From Labedella phragmitis (GTDB lineage: Bacteria > Actinomycetota > Actinomycetes > Actinomycetales > Microbacteriaceae): 64,000 nucleotides of DNA. Shown here piece after piece: positions 16,994 to 25,503 of this stretch (the first letter of the stretch is position 1; the number at the start of each line of letters is the position of its first letter). A program made the translations under genes and the position numbers. The notes beneath the pieces were generated by a model. It was not told the DNA's origin, searched no databases, and saw only the letters and a program-made list of their open reading frames with translations. The stretch is from assembly GCF_004078635.1 (NCBI RefSeq), contig NZ_RZNB01000003.1, positions 1-64,000 on the forward strand. Reading direction: 5' to 3'.

Positions 16994-19434
16994 GAAATGC
17001 TCACCCTCTCGAGCTTGACCGTGATCGGAAGATCGACGGAGCTCGACCCGATGCGCAGGGTCAGCGGCCCGGACCGCGCCACCCACGTCGACAGACCGGC
17101 GTCCCATCGGGACAGAGAGCGCGCGCGCACGGGAACACGGACCGGGCCGTAGAAGCCCGACGCCTCCCGAGCGATGGCGGATCCGACGAGCCACCGGACG
17201 GGTCCGTCGGGATCCTCTTCGGACCGCTCCGCGTACACCTGCACGACGAGCTTCCCGCTTCGTCTTCCGACGTTCTCGACGTCGACGACCACCGCGAGGT
17301 CGTCATCGGCGATCGAGCCCTCGAGTCGGCTCGACCTGAAGGACCACTCGGTGTAGCCGAGCCCCCACCCGAAGGGGAACGCCGGATGACGACCGGCGGC
17401 GAGCCAGGCTCGGTAACCGATATGGACCCCCTCGTCGTACGCGAGAGTCCCGTCGACCGGTACGACGTCGAGTACGGGGACGTCGACCTCGTTCGCGGGC
17501 CACGTCGTCGGCAGGCGACCCCCCGGTTCAGAGACCCCGAGGAGGATGTCGGCGATCGCGGCTCCCATCTCCTGGCCCCCGAAGTACCCGAGCAGGACCG
17601 CGGACACCTCGTCACGCCAGGGCATGAGCACGGGCGAGCCGGCGTTCACGACGACCACCGTGCGCGGGTTCGCGCGCGCCACGGCGTGAACGAGCGCGTC
17701 CTGGTGGCCCGGCAGCGACAGAGACGTCCGGTCGAAGCCCTCCGACTCCACCTTCTCGTTCGTGCCCACGACCACGAGAGCGACGTCGGCGGCACGGGCG
17801 TTCGCCACGGCCTCCGCGATCAACACGTCAGCGCTCTGAGGGAGCGGTGCCGATCCGAGGGTCACAGACGCCGCGCCGGGCAACGGGTCGTCCGGCAAGA
17901 CGTCGAATTCTCCCCTGATCACTCGCTCGATGCCTCCCCGGTTCATGATGAGGGTCGTCGCCGACGGCGGAGAGAGGAGCCCGATCCCGACATCGTCGCC
18001 GTCCACCTCGACATGCGCCTCGAGTTCGAGTACGCCGTCGACGTAGATCCGCCCGGAACGGGAGGAGGCGAAACCGATCGCCGCCTGCCCATCGGCTTCC
18101 GGCATGAGGGTGGTCTCGACGACGATGGTCTTCGCTCGCCCGAGCGGCACATCTCCGTCGAACCAGACGAGGGAGGACGAGAACCGGTCCTCGGAGAAGA
18201 TCTCCGCGCCCTCATCGTCCAAGAAAGTGACGCGGAGGCCGGCCTCCCCGGTGTAGGGATTCGACAGACGGTCGAGCGGGAACGCCTCGACCCCCTCCGA
18301 GACGACCGCGCCCTGCGAGTAGGACACGGCAGCGTGCGGGAGTCCCGCGCGGACGGATTCGAGCGGCGTGGTCGAGTAGGCCGGCACGACCGTCGCGCTC
18401 CCACCGCCCTGTGTTCGCGGAGACCGCGCGTGATGACCGATGACGGCGATCGTCGAGATCGCGGAACCGTCCCACGGAAGCTCGTCGTTGTTCGTGAGGA
18501 GGACGGCCCCCTCGACCGCCGCCTCGCGAGCGAATGCGCTCACGTCGATCTCGATGGGGAAGACGGGGTCGGAACCCGCGAGCGCACCCACCCGGTGGGC
18601 GAGGCGAAGCAGTCGATGCACCTTCCGATCGACGGCGTCGGACGACACGGTACCGTCGATGACGGCGCGCGTGAGTGACTCGCTCCATGCGGGTGACGGA
18701 CCCGGCATCGCCAGATCCGTGTCGGCGCGCGCAGCCTCGAGGCTGCGCACCGCCGTCCAGTCGCTGACGACCACGCCGTCGAACCCCCATTCCGTCGACA
18801 GCGGATCCGAGAGAAGGGCGTTCTCCGTCATCGTGACGCCGCCGATCGAGTTGTAGGCCGCCATCAGGGCCCAGGGGCCCGCTTCGACGGCGAGCTCGAA
18901 GGGGAGGAGGTAGAGCTCCCGCAGAGCGCTCTCGCTCAGCCGCACATCCACCGTGAAGCGATCGGTTTCGGAGTCGTTGGCCACGTAGTGCTTCGGCGTG
19001 GCGGCGACGCCGTTGTCCTGAAGACCGCGGACGTACGAGGCGGCCAACACGCCCGAGAGCAACGGATCCTCGCTGAACGCCTCGAAGTGGCGACCGCCGA
19101 GTGGGGAGCGGTGCAGGTTGATGGTGGGCCCGAGGACGACGTCGACGTCCTTCCGGCGGGCCTCCCCCGCTGCGACGGCACCGTAGCGGTACGCGAGCGC
19201 CGGGTCCCATGATGCGGCCAGAGCGGAACCGGAAGGGAGACTGGCCGACGGACGTCGTTCGTCCCAGACGGGGCCCCGGACTCCGGACGGACCGTCCGAC
19301 AGGATCATCGCGCGCAACCCGATCCGCTCGATGGGCGCCGTCGACCAGAAACTCGCTCCCGAGACGAGCACGACCTTCTCATCGAGCGTGAGCTCGGCGA
19401 CCAGGGACCGGATCCGCTCCTCGATCGCGCTCAC
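16990..19434 (-). CDS. GH3 beta-glucosidase with PA14 and Fn3-like domains
   Basis: An 814-residue glycoside hydrolase family 3 enzyme. The N-terminal TIM-like domain has PSGVRGP, the KHYVAND segment and the nucleophile D225 in GVVVSDWTA. The alpha/beta sandwich follows, with a PA14-like insert (GLRVTFLDDEGAEIF to about residue 530). A fibronectin-III-like C-terminal domain starts near RPFxPFGWGLGYTEW, seen here as FPFGWGLGYTEW. No signal peptide is present, so it works in the cytoplasm on imported glucosides. PA14-containing GH3 enzymes often act on beta-glucosides with aryl or oligosaccharide aglycones. It is coupled by 4-nt overlaps to the importer ATPase upstream and the esterase downstream. 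Confidence 0.93.
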   Translation of the reverse strand: MSAIEERIRSLVAELTLDEKVVLVSGASFWSTAPIERIGLRAMILSDGPSGVRGPVWDERRPSASLPSGSALAASWDPALAYRYGAVAAGEARRKDVDVVLGPTINLHRSPLGGRHFEAFSEDPLLSGVLAASYVRGLQDNGVAATPKHYVANDSETDRFTVDVRLSESALRELYLLPFELAVEAGPWALMAAYNSIGGVTMTENALLSDPLSTEWGFDGVVVSDWTAVRSLEAARADTDLAMPGPSPAWSESLTRAVIDGTVSSDAVDRKVHRLLRLAHRVGALAGSDPVFPIEIDVSAFAREAAVEGAVLLTNNDELPWDGSAISTIAVIGHHARSPRTQGGGSATVVPAYSTTPLESVRAGLPHAAVSYSQGAVVSEGVEAFPLDRLSNPYTGEAGLRVTFLDDEGAEIFSEDRFSSSLVWFDGDVPLGRAKTIVVETTLMPEADGQAAIGFASSRSGRIYVDGVLELEAHVEVDGDDVGIGLLSPPSATTLIMNRGGIERVIRGEFDVLPDDPLPGAASVTLGSAPLPQSADVLIAEAVANARAADVALVVVGTNEKVESEGFDRTSLSLPGHQDALVHAVARANPRTVVVVNAGSPVLMPWRDEVSAVLLGYFGGQEMGAAIADILLGVSEPGGRLPTTWPANEVDVPVLDVVPVDGTLAYDEGVHIGYRAWLAAGRHPAFPFGWGLGYTEWSFRSSRLEGSIADDDLAVVVDVENVGRRSGKLVVQVYAERSEEDPDGPVRWLVGSAIAREASGFYGPVRVPVRARSLSRWDAGLSTWVARSGPLTLRIGSSSVDLPITVKLERVSIS

Positions 19435-20294
19435 AGCGCGGCCGCCGAGGTCGTCTCCGACGGCGTGCGTTGCGCGTCGATCAGTCGACGCCGCTCGACG
19501 CGGCGCACCTCCTGGCGGCGCGGGTGCGGGACGGGCGCGGCCATGAAGAGCCGCTGCGTGTACGGGTGCACCGGTCGCGCCGTGACCTGATCGCCGTTCC
19601 CCACCTCGACGATCTCGCCGTGATACATGACGGCGACCCGGTGACTGACGTGGCGGACGACGGACAGGTCGTGGGAGATGAAGAGGTACGCGACGCCCGT
19701 CCGCTCCTGGATCTCGATGAAGAGATCCAGGACTCGGGCCTGCGTCGTGAGATCGAGGGCGGAGACGGGCTCATCGCAGACGACCAGTCGCGGCTCGAGG
19801 GCCAAGGCCCGTGCGATCGCTATCCGCTGGCGCTGACCGCCGCTGAAATCACGCGCTCGTCGTTGTGCCGCGTCGCTGGGGAGGCCGACGTCGTCGAGAA
19901 GCTCGGCGACACGGCCTCGAGCGTCCGACTCGGAGACGCCCCGGGCGCTCAGTGGCTCGCTGAGGATGCTGCCGATCGTCATCGACGGGTTCAGCGAGCT
20001 GTACGGATCCTGGAAGACCACTTGGATGTCACTGCTCAGCGCTCTCCGTTCGCGGCGGGAGAGACCGCTGATTTCGCGGCCGTCGAAGCGGATGGAGCCG
20101 GACTCGACCGGCGCGAGACCCAGCACGGCTCGTCCGAGTGTCGTCTTGCCGGACCCCGACTCACCCACGAGGCCCATCGTCTCCCCCGGTCGGATGTCGA
20201 GTGAGACGCCCTTGAGCGCCCGGAAGGGAGCAGCGCGGAAGCCCTTCTTCGGGTACGAGACGACGAGGTCCTCGATCGTGAGTAATGCGGTCAT
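19431..20294 (-). CDS. peptide-type ABC importer ATPase (DppF-like)
   Basis: A 287-residue ATPase of the oligopeptide/dipeptide importer class. It has Walker A GESGSGKTT, the characteristic QVVFQDPYSSLNPSMTIGSILSEPL stretch, signature FSGGQRQR, Walker B LVVCDEPVSALD and switch His ISHDLS. The C-terminal VHPYTQRLFMAAPVPHPRR is the oligopeptide-type tail. The ATG at 20294 overlaps the preceding stop by 4 nt. It pairs with the ATPase half of the fused upstream protein. Confidence 0.93.
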   Translation of the reverse strand: MTALLTIEDLVVSYPKKGFRAAPFRALKGVSLDIRPGETMGLVGESGSGKTTLGRAVLGLAPVESGSIRFDGREISGLSRRERRALSSDIQVVFQDPYSSLNPSMTIGSILSEPLSARGVSESDARGRVAELLDDVGLPSDAAQRRARDFSGGQRQRIAIARALALEPRLVVCDEPVSALDLTTQARVLDLFIEIQERTGVAYLFISHDLSVVRHVSHRVAVMYHGEIVEVGNGDQVTARPVHPYTQRLFMAAPVPHPRRQEVRRVERRRLIDAQRTPSETTSAAAL

Positions 20295-22093
20295 CGGGTG
20301 ATCTCCTTGTGGGATTCGAGCGGCTTCCGGGCGTCGCCGTCCTCGAGGATGGCTCCGAGCAGAGAGCAGGTGTACTCGTGTTCGGGGTGGTCGAAGATGG
20401 CATCGACCGGTCCGCTCTCGACGATCCGGCCGCTCTGCATGACGGACACACGGTCGCACAGGTCGGCGACGACCCCGAAATTGTGCGTCACGATGAGGAC
20501 GGCCATCCCCCTCTCCCGTTGCAGATCTCGGAGGAGGTCGAGGACCTCAGCCTGAACCGTGACGTCGAGCGCCGTCGTCGGTTCGTCGGCGATCACGAGT
20601 TCGGGGTCGCAGGAGACGGCGCCGGCGATGAGCACCCGCTGCGCCATGCCACCCGAGATCTCGTGAGGATAGGCGGCGAAGGCGTGAGCCGGATCGGGGA
20701 TGCCGACGCGCTCGAGGAGTGCGAGGGCACGACTCCTCGCCTCCCCTCGCGAGAGACCGAGGACGACTCTCATCGGTTCGACGAGCTGACTGCCGATCGT
20801 GAACGACGGATCGAGGTTCGACATCGGCTCCTGCGGTACATAGGCGATCCGGCGGCCACGCACCCGTGCATACGAGCCCTCCCCTCCCTCGTCGAGGCGG
20901 TCTCCGGCGAACTCGATGGAGCCGGCTTCGATGTGACCTCCGGAGGAGAGCAGGCCGAGGATCGCGAAGGCCGTCTGCGTCTTGCCGGATCCGGACTCGC
21001 CGATGAGCCCGTGGACCTCTCCTCTGCGGACCTCGAGATCCACGCCCTTCACGACCTCGGTCGACCCCTCGCCCTCTCGGTCATACGCGACCACGAGATT
21101 TCGGACGCGGAGAAGGACGTCCGTATCGAGCGCCGACGTTCTCCTGTCGTCGGGGTGCAGGATCATGGCAGGGCGGTCGACTCGAGTGTCCGACCCAGCT
21201 GCCGGTGGTCGCCGAGCGCGAGCTCGTGGGGCGGATCGCTCGAGCTCGTCACGCGCGGCGTTCGCCACGAGGACGAGAGCCATGCTCGTGAGCCCGATGG
21301 CGAGGGACGGCCACAGCATCAGGACCGGGGCCCGATAGATCTGGGCGAAGCCGTCGTTCAGCATGCCTCCCCAGGTCGGGACCGCCTGGTCACCGAGCCC
21401 GAGGAATTCAAGGCCGGACTGGACCGCGATCGCGATTCCGAGCAGGACGGCCGACTGGATGATGATGGGCGCTCGGACGACCCCGAGGATGTGACGGCCG
21501 ATGATGCGCGCATCACTCAACCCTGCCACGCGCGCGGCGTCCACGTAGAGTTCGTCGCGGACCGCCCGGACGGAGACGTGCACCAGGCGGAAGAACGCCG
21601 GCGACAGCAGGACGCCGAAGATCGCCATCGATACCCAGATCGACGGCCCGAGAGCCGCTCGCGCGGCGAGGAGGACGACGATCGCCGGCAGCGCCATCAC
21701 GATCGCCGTGAGCCAGGACGACACGGTATCGAAGAGACCGCCGTAGTATCCGGCGATGAGTCCTCCGACGACGCCAACGAGGAGAGCGACGACGAGGGCG
21801 AGCAAAGCTCCCGCGATGCTGATCTGGGTCGCACTGAGAAGCCGCGAGAGTACGTCGCGCCCCGCCGAATCCCCTCCAAGGGGATGCGCGGCGCTCGGGT
21901 CGGCGACGACGAGCTGCAGCGAGGAGAGCGTCGGGTCCACCGGTGCGATCCACCTCCCGACGACGGCAACGACGGCGACGACCGCGAGGAAGGCTAGAGC
22001 GGCCACCGCGACCGGGTTGCGGAGGAGGCGTCGGAAGAGGGACTGGCGGGCGAGGGTCGGTGCGACGACGGGGGCCGCGGCGTATTCGGTCAC
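20291..22093 (-). CDS. fused ABC permease-ATPase (DppC-DppD)
   Basis: A 600-residue fusion of two usual importer subunits. Residues 1 to about 290 are a DppC-type permease: N-terminal TM, PLGGDSAGRDVLSRLL, and the coupling loop YVDAARVAGLSDARIIGRHILGVV. Residues about 325-590 are a DppD-type ATPase with GESGSGKTQ, YVPQEPMSNLDPSFTIG, ISGGMAQR, VIADEPTTALD and THNFG. An Arg/Pro linker of about 40 residues joins them. Both halves look intact. Such fusions are known in actinobacterial peptide/nickel-type importers. The GTG start overlaps the upstream permease stop. Confidence 0.93.
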   Translation of the reverse strand: MTEYAAAPVVAPTLARQSLFRRLLRNPVAVAALAFLAVVAVVAVVGRWIAPVDPTLSSLQLVVADPSAAHPLGGDSAGRDVLSRLLSATQISIAGALLALVVALLVGVVGGLIAGYYGGLFDTVSSWLTAIVMALPAIVVLLAARAALGPSIWVSMAIFGVLLSPAFFRLVHVSVRAVRDELYVDAARVAGLSDARIIGRHILGVVRAPIIIQSAVLLGIAIAVQSGLEFLGLGDQAVPTWGGMLNDGFAQIYRAPVLMLWPSLAIGLTSMALVLVANAARDELERSAPRARARRPPAAGSDTRVDRPAMILHPDDRRTSALDTDVLLRVRNLVVAYDREGEGSTEVVKGVDLEVRRGEVHGLIGESGSGKTQTAFAILGLLSSGGHIEAGSIEFAGDRLDEGGEGSYARVRGRRIAYVPQEPMSNLDPSFTIGSQLVEPMRVVLGLSRGEARSRALALLERVGIPDPAHAFAAYPHEISGGMAQRVLIAGAVSCDPELVIADEPTTALDVTVQAEVLDLLRDLQRERGMAVLIVTHNFGVVADLCDRVSVMQSGRIVESGPVDAIFDHPEHEYTCSLLGAILEDGDARKPLESHKEITR

Positions 22094-23031
22094 GAGAGCC
22101 TGACTTTGGGGTTGAGCGCTGCTTGCGCGAGGTCGATCACGAGATTGACGAGGACGACGAGTACGGCCGTCGCCATGACGAGCCCCATGACCATGGGAAT
22201 GTCGGCCTTCACCGTCGAGCTGACGGCGAGTTGTCCGAGTCCCGGGATCGCGAAGATCTGCTCGACGATGACGGCCCCGCCGAGGAGTCCGACGAACTGG
22301 ACGGCGAGGACCGCGAGCGCGGGCCCGGCGGCGTTCCGGAGGACGTGTCGCGCGACGACGCGCCGTGAGCTCAGACCGCGACTCCGCAGGGTGCGGACGT
22401 AGTCGCGCTCCCGCGCGTCAGCGACGGAACCTCTCACCTGCTGTGCGACGACGACGATGGTGCCGAGCGCGAGGGCGACAACCGGGAGCGTCACCGACGA
22501 GAGCCACCCCGCGATGGACGACGTCGGCGGCACGTAGCCCGTGGCCTTGAAGAGCCCGAGCTGCAACGAGAACACGAGGACGAGGCCGAGAGCGACGAGG
22601 AAGCCGGGGATCGCGAACCCGAGGATCGAGACGAACTGCACGAGACGGTCCACCCATCCGCCTCGCGTCGCGGCGAGGACGCCGAGGACGACCCCCACGA
22701 CGGCGGAGAGGATCGTCGCACCGATGACGATCGACAGAGTGACGGAGAGTCGGCTCGTGACGCCCGTCGCGACGAGCTCGCCCGTGAACCACGAGCGGCC
22801 GAACTGGCCCTGGACGGCATGCACGAACCAGTCTGAGTACTGCTGCCAGAGCGGGCGGTCCAGGCCGAGTTCAGCGGCCTTCCGCGCCACGAGCTCTGCC
22901 GTCGCGTTCTGACCGAGAATGCGGCGCGCGATGTTGTCGCTGTTCGCATACAGCAGCGTGTAGGCGAGCGCCGACACGGCGATCACGAGCACGAGGCCTA
23001 CGAGCAGCCGACGGAGGATGAAGCGGATCAT
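22090..23031 (-). CDS. peptide-type ABC importer permease (DppB-like)
   Basis: A 313-residue permease beginning MIRFILRRLLVGLVLVIAVS, the DppB/OppB signature. Its NIARRILGQNAT periplasmic segment and coupling loop (DYVRTLRSRGLSSRRVVARHVLRNAAGPALAVL) are typical. It forms the heterodimeric channel with the permease half of the fusion protein encoded next. A stable hairpin lies between it and the upstream binding-protein gene. Confidence 0.93.
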   Translation of the reverse strand: MIRFILRRLLVGLVLVIAVSALAYTLLYANSDNIARRILGQNATAELVARKAAELGLDRPLWQQYSDWFVHAVQGQFGRSWFTGELVATGVTSRLSVTLSIVIGATILSAVVGVVLGVLAATRGGWVDRLVQFVSILGFAIPGFLVALGLVLVFSLQLGLFKATGYVPPTSSIAGWLSSVTLPVVALALGTIVVVAQQVRGSVADARERDYVRTLRSRGLSSRRVVARHVLRNAAGPALAVLAVQFVGLLGGAVIVEQIFAIPGLGQLAVSSTVKADIPMVMGLVMATAVLVVLVNLVIDLAQAALNPKVRLS

Positions 23032-23070
23032 GACGTGTCCCTGTTGGGGTCGATGGAAGCGGAGGAGGAG

Positions 23071-23100
23071 GCCGGGGACGGATGCGAATCCGTCCCCGGC
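23071..23100 (-). terminator. intra-operon hairpin after the binding-protein gene
   Basis: Perfect 13-bp stem GCCGGGGACGGAT / ATCCGTCCCCGGC with loop GCGA, between the binding-protein stop and the permease start. Such hairpins usually make the binding-protein message more abundant than the rest. Confidence 0.6.
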
Positions 23101-23106
23101 CGGCGA

Positions 23107-24627
23107 TCAGCCTGCGGGCTTGATGTCGTAAATCGACGGCACCATGTTGGTCGGATTGAGCGTCACGTCGGTTTCCGCGTCGTGCGCGAAGCCGGCGCTC
23201 ACCCGGTAGTACGGCGCGAACCAGCCCTGCTCGACGATGTAGCGGTTGAGCTCCTTCGCCTTCTCGACCTGCGTCGCCTCGTCCCCGGTCTGGATCTCGG
23301 AGATGAGGGCCGCCGTCGTCTCGTCCTCGTAGTGGAACGGGTTGAACGGAGCGCTCGGCGAGATCATGAACTGGATGAGCTGCCAGTCGGCGTTGGCCTC
23401 GAGCTGCATCGGTGCGGCGGGGTATTTCGCAGCGGACATGTCGGCGATGTAGTTCTCGACGGGGGTGTCGGTGAAGGTCACATCGATGCCGACGTCGGCG
23501 AGCTGCTGCTCGATGAGGGGGAACTGAGCCGCGCCGAGGACCACCGTGCTCGGCATGGAGAGCTCGAACCCGTCCGGGTATCCGGCCTCGGCGAGCAGGT
23601 CCTTCGCCTTCTCCGGGTCGTATTCGTAGTAGCTGTCGAGCTCGGGGTCATAGGCCTCGCTCGTCACTTTGAAGACCTGGGTGGTCACGGTGCCGTTCCC
23701 GAGCTGGAGTGCCTCCAGCAGTCCTTCTCGGTCGAGCGCGTAATTGATCGCCTGGCGGACGCGCACGTCGCCCATCGCCGGATTCAGCTCGCCCCCACGG
23801 TCGAAGAGGAGAAGACCCTGGAAGTTGAGCTCGCTGGCCTGGATCGTCCAGCCGGCCCCCTCGACCTGGTCGAGGTTGTTGTTGTCGGCCAGCACGAGCG
23901 TGTTGATCTCGCCCGCCTTGAGCGCGTTCACCGCTGCCGTCGGGTCGGAGAGGACGTTCATAGTGATGGTGTCGTAGTGCTGAACGTCTGGATTCCAGTA
24001 GTCCTCATTCTTCGTGAAGACGTAGGAGGTCCCCGTTACGGTCGCGCCGAGATCGAGTACGTAGGGGCCGGATCCGACAGGGTTCGTATCGGCGTCCTCG
24101 GCGTCGAAGGTCGACGGGGCCGCGATGAGCCCGGCCTCCCGGCTCAAGTAGCTCGTGAGGGCGGGGTCGGGCGCGCTCAGGGTGAGTACGACGGTCGAGT
24201 CGTCCGTGGCTTCGATCGACTCCACGTTCGCGAGGTCGCCGGCGTACGCGCCCCCGCCGTCCTTGAACCGCTGGAGGTTCTCCCTCACGATCTCCGCGGT
24301 GAGCGCCGTGCCGTCGGTGAAGGTCACATCATCGCGGATGGTGAGGGTGAGCTCGGTGTTGTCATCGTTGTAGACGAAGTCGGACGCGAGGTAGGGGCCG
24401 ACGGAGCCGTCGGACTTCCCCTCGAGGAGAGTGTCGTAAACGGCCTGGTAATAGAGCGCGCGGTTGCCCCACTCGGCTTGCGTCACATCGAACGTGCCCT
24501 GGGCGAGGATCTGTCCGAAAACGGCGGACTGGGTTTCACCGCCCGGCTCTTCGGTCGTCGCGCACCCGGCGAGGGCGAGAACGGCGACCGCGGCGACGGC
24601 GGCTGTGGCCTTCCAACGGATCATCAT
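23107..24627 (-). CDS. family 5 substrate-binding lipoprotein of ABC importer
   Basis: A 506-residue extracytoplasmic solute-binding protein (SBP_bac_5). It has a signal peptide with lipobox LAGC and a Thr/Glu linker. The family segments TFDVTQAEWGNRALYYQAVYDTLLEG, FTDGTALTAEIVRENLQRFKDGG, DVRVRQAINYALDREGLLEALQLGNG and AKDLLAEAGYPDGFELSM are present. Family 5 proteins bind peptides but also oligosaccharides and nickel. Co-transcription with a GH3 beta-glucosidase and an esterase argues for a glycoside here. It is the first gene of the operon, with a TetR-type operator candidate in its promoter. Confidence 0.93.
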   Translation of the reverse strand: MMIRWKATAAVAAVAVLALAGCATTEEPGGETQSAVFGQILAQGTFDVTQAEWGNRALYYQAVYDTLLEGKSDGSVGPYLASDFVYNDDNTELTLTIRDDVTFTDGTALTAEIVRENLQRFKDGGGAYAGDLANVESIEATDDSTVVLTLSAPDPALTSYLSREAGLIAAPSTFDAEDADTNPVGSGPYVLDLGATVTGTSYVFTKNEDYWNPDVQHYDTITMNVLSDPTAAVNALKAGEINTLVLADNNNLDQVEGAGWTIQASELNFQGLLLFDRGGELNPAMGDVRVRQAINYALDREGLLEALQLGNGTVTTQVFKVTSEAYDPELDSYYEYDPEKAKDLLAEAGYPDGFELSMPSTVVLGAAQFPLIEQQLADVGIDVTFTDTPVENYIADMSAAKYPAAPMQLEANADWQLIQFMISPSAPFNPFHYEDETTAALISEIQTGDEATQVEKAKELNRYIVEQGWFAPYYRVSAGFAHDAETDVTLNPTNMVPSIYDIKPAG

Positions 24628-24689
24628 CGGTCCTGTTCGTCATGGGCGATCGTCGGTGACCGCCTCTGTGCGAGGACGTTAGCACCAAA

Positions 24690-24707
24690 ACCTAGCGACC
24701 ACTAGGT
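24690..24707. promoter_or_regulatory. putative TetR operator
   Basis: Inverted repeat ACCTAG-N6-CTAGGT, 63 nt upstream of the binding-protein start and 112 nt upstream of the TetR start. It lies between the divergent genes, so the TetR protein is the natural ligand. Confidence 0.6.
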
Positions 24708-24818
24708 ATTAAGAAATCACGATTTGGACACGACGCTCCGGGCGTTCGCCGCCGCCGCGTCCGGCCTCTTCCACGCCAGCCGGTAGGGTGAACGGATGGT
24801 CCGGCAGGGAGAGATCGC

Positions 24819-25457
24819 GTGACCGATGACATCCGCTCGAGAAGCGCCGGCAGCGCGCAGAAGCGACGACCGCGCGGGAGTTACGCGAAGTCGGTCGACA
24901 CACAGGAGGCCATCCTCGACGCGGCTCTCGGCGTCTTCGCGCAGAACGGCTTCCGCTCGGGCTCGCTGCGCGAGATCGCCCAGCGGGTAGGCATCAGCGA
25001 GGCTGGTCTACTGCACCATTTCGAGAGCAAGGCGCGACTGCTGGCTGCGGTGCTCGACCGGAGGGACGAGCTCGCGCGGGCCATCGTCCCGAGCACCTCC
25101 GAGGACGGTGTGAAGACGCTCAGAGGGCTCATCGCTCTCGCACGCTTCAACGCCTCAGAACCGGCGGTCGTCGAGTTGTTCTGCACGCTGTCCGCGGAGG
25201 CGACGTCCGCAACGCACCCCGCGCACGCCTACTTCATCCGGCGATACGAGACGGTGCGCGCGACGGTCTTCGCCGCATTCTCCGATCTCGAGGGTCGAGG
25301 CCTCCTCCGGAGCGGCGTGACTCCCGACGGGGCCTCTCGAGCGACGATCGCCATCATGGACGGCCTGCAGATCCAATGGCTCCTCGACCGCGGCCTCATG
25401 GATATGGCGGAGGATCTCCACACATTCCTCGGCACCCTGACGAGCGCCGATCTGTGA
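24819..25457 (+). CDS. TetR/AcrR-family regulator of the glucosidase/importer operon
   Basis: A 212-residue TetR protein. The helix-turn-helix is at about 26-72 (TQEAILDAALGVFAQNGFRSGSLREIAQRVGISEAGLLHHFESKARLL), followed by an all-alpha ligand domain with LFCTLSAEATSATHPAHAYFIRRYE. The GTG start follows AGGGAGAG. It is divergent from the importer operon across a 191-nt region that holds the inverted repeat ACCTAG-N6-CTAGGT. It probably represses that operon until a glycoside or aglycone binds. Confidence 0.92.
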   Translation: MTDDIRSRSAGSAQKRRPRGSYAKSVDTQEAILDAALGVFAQNGFRSGSLREIAQRVGISEAGLLHHFESKARLLAAVLDRRDELARAIVPSTSEDGVKTLRGLIALARFNASEPAVVELFCTLSAEATSATHPAHAYFIRRYETVRATVFAAFSDLEGRGLLRSGVTPDGASRATIAIMDGLQIQWLLDRGLMDMAEDLHTFLGTLTSADL

Positions 25458-25492
25458 TCGCGGTGGTCACGCCGAGCGCGACCACCGCGATC
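25456..25492. terminator. bidirectional terminator between TetR and alcohol dehydrogenase genes
   Basis: Perfect 13-bp arms GATCGCGGTGGTC / GACCACCGCGATC with an 11-nt loop, directly at the TetR stop codon and facing the convergent dehydrogenase. Confidence 0.75.
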
Positions 25493-25503
25493 CGCTCTCG
25501 CTC

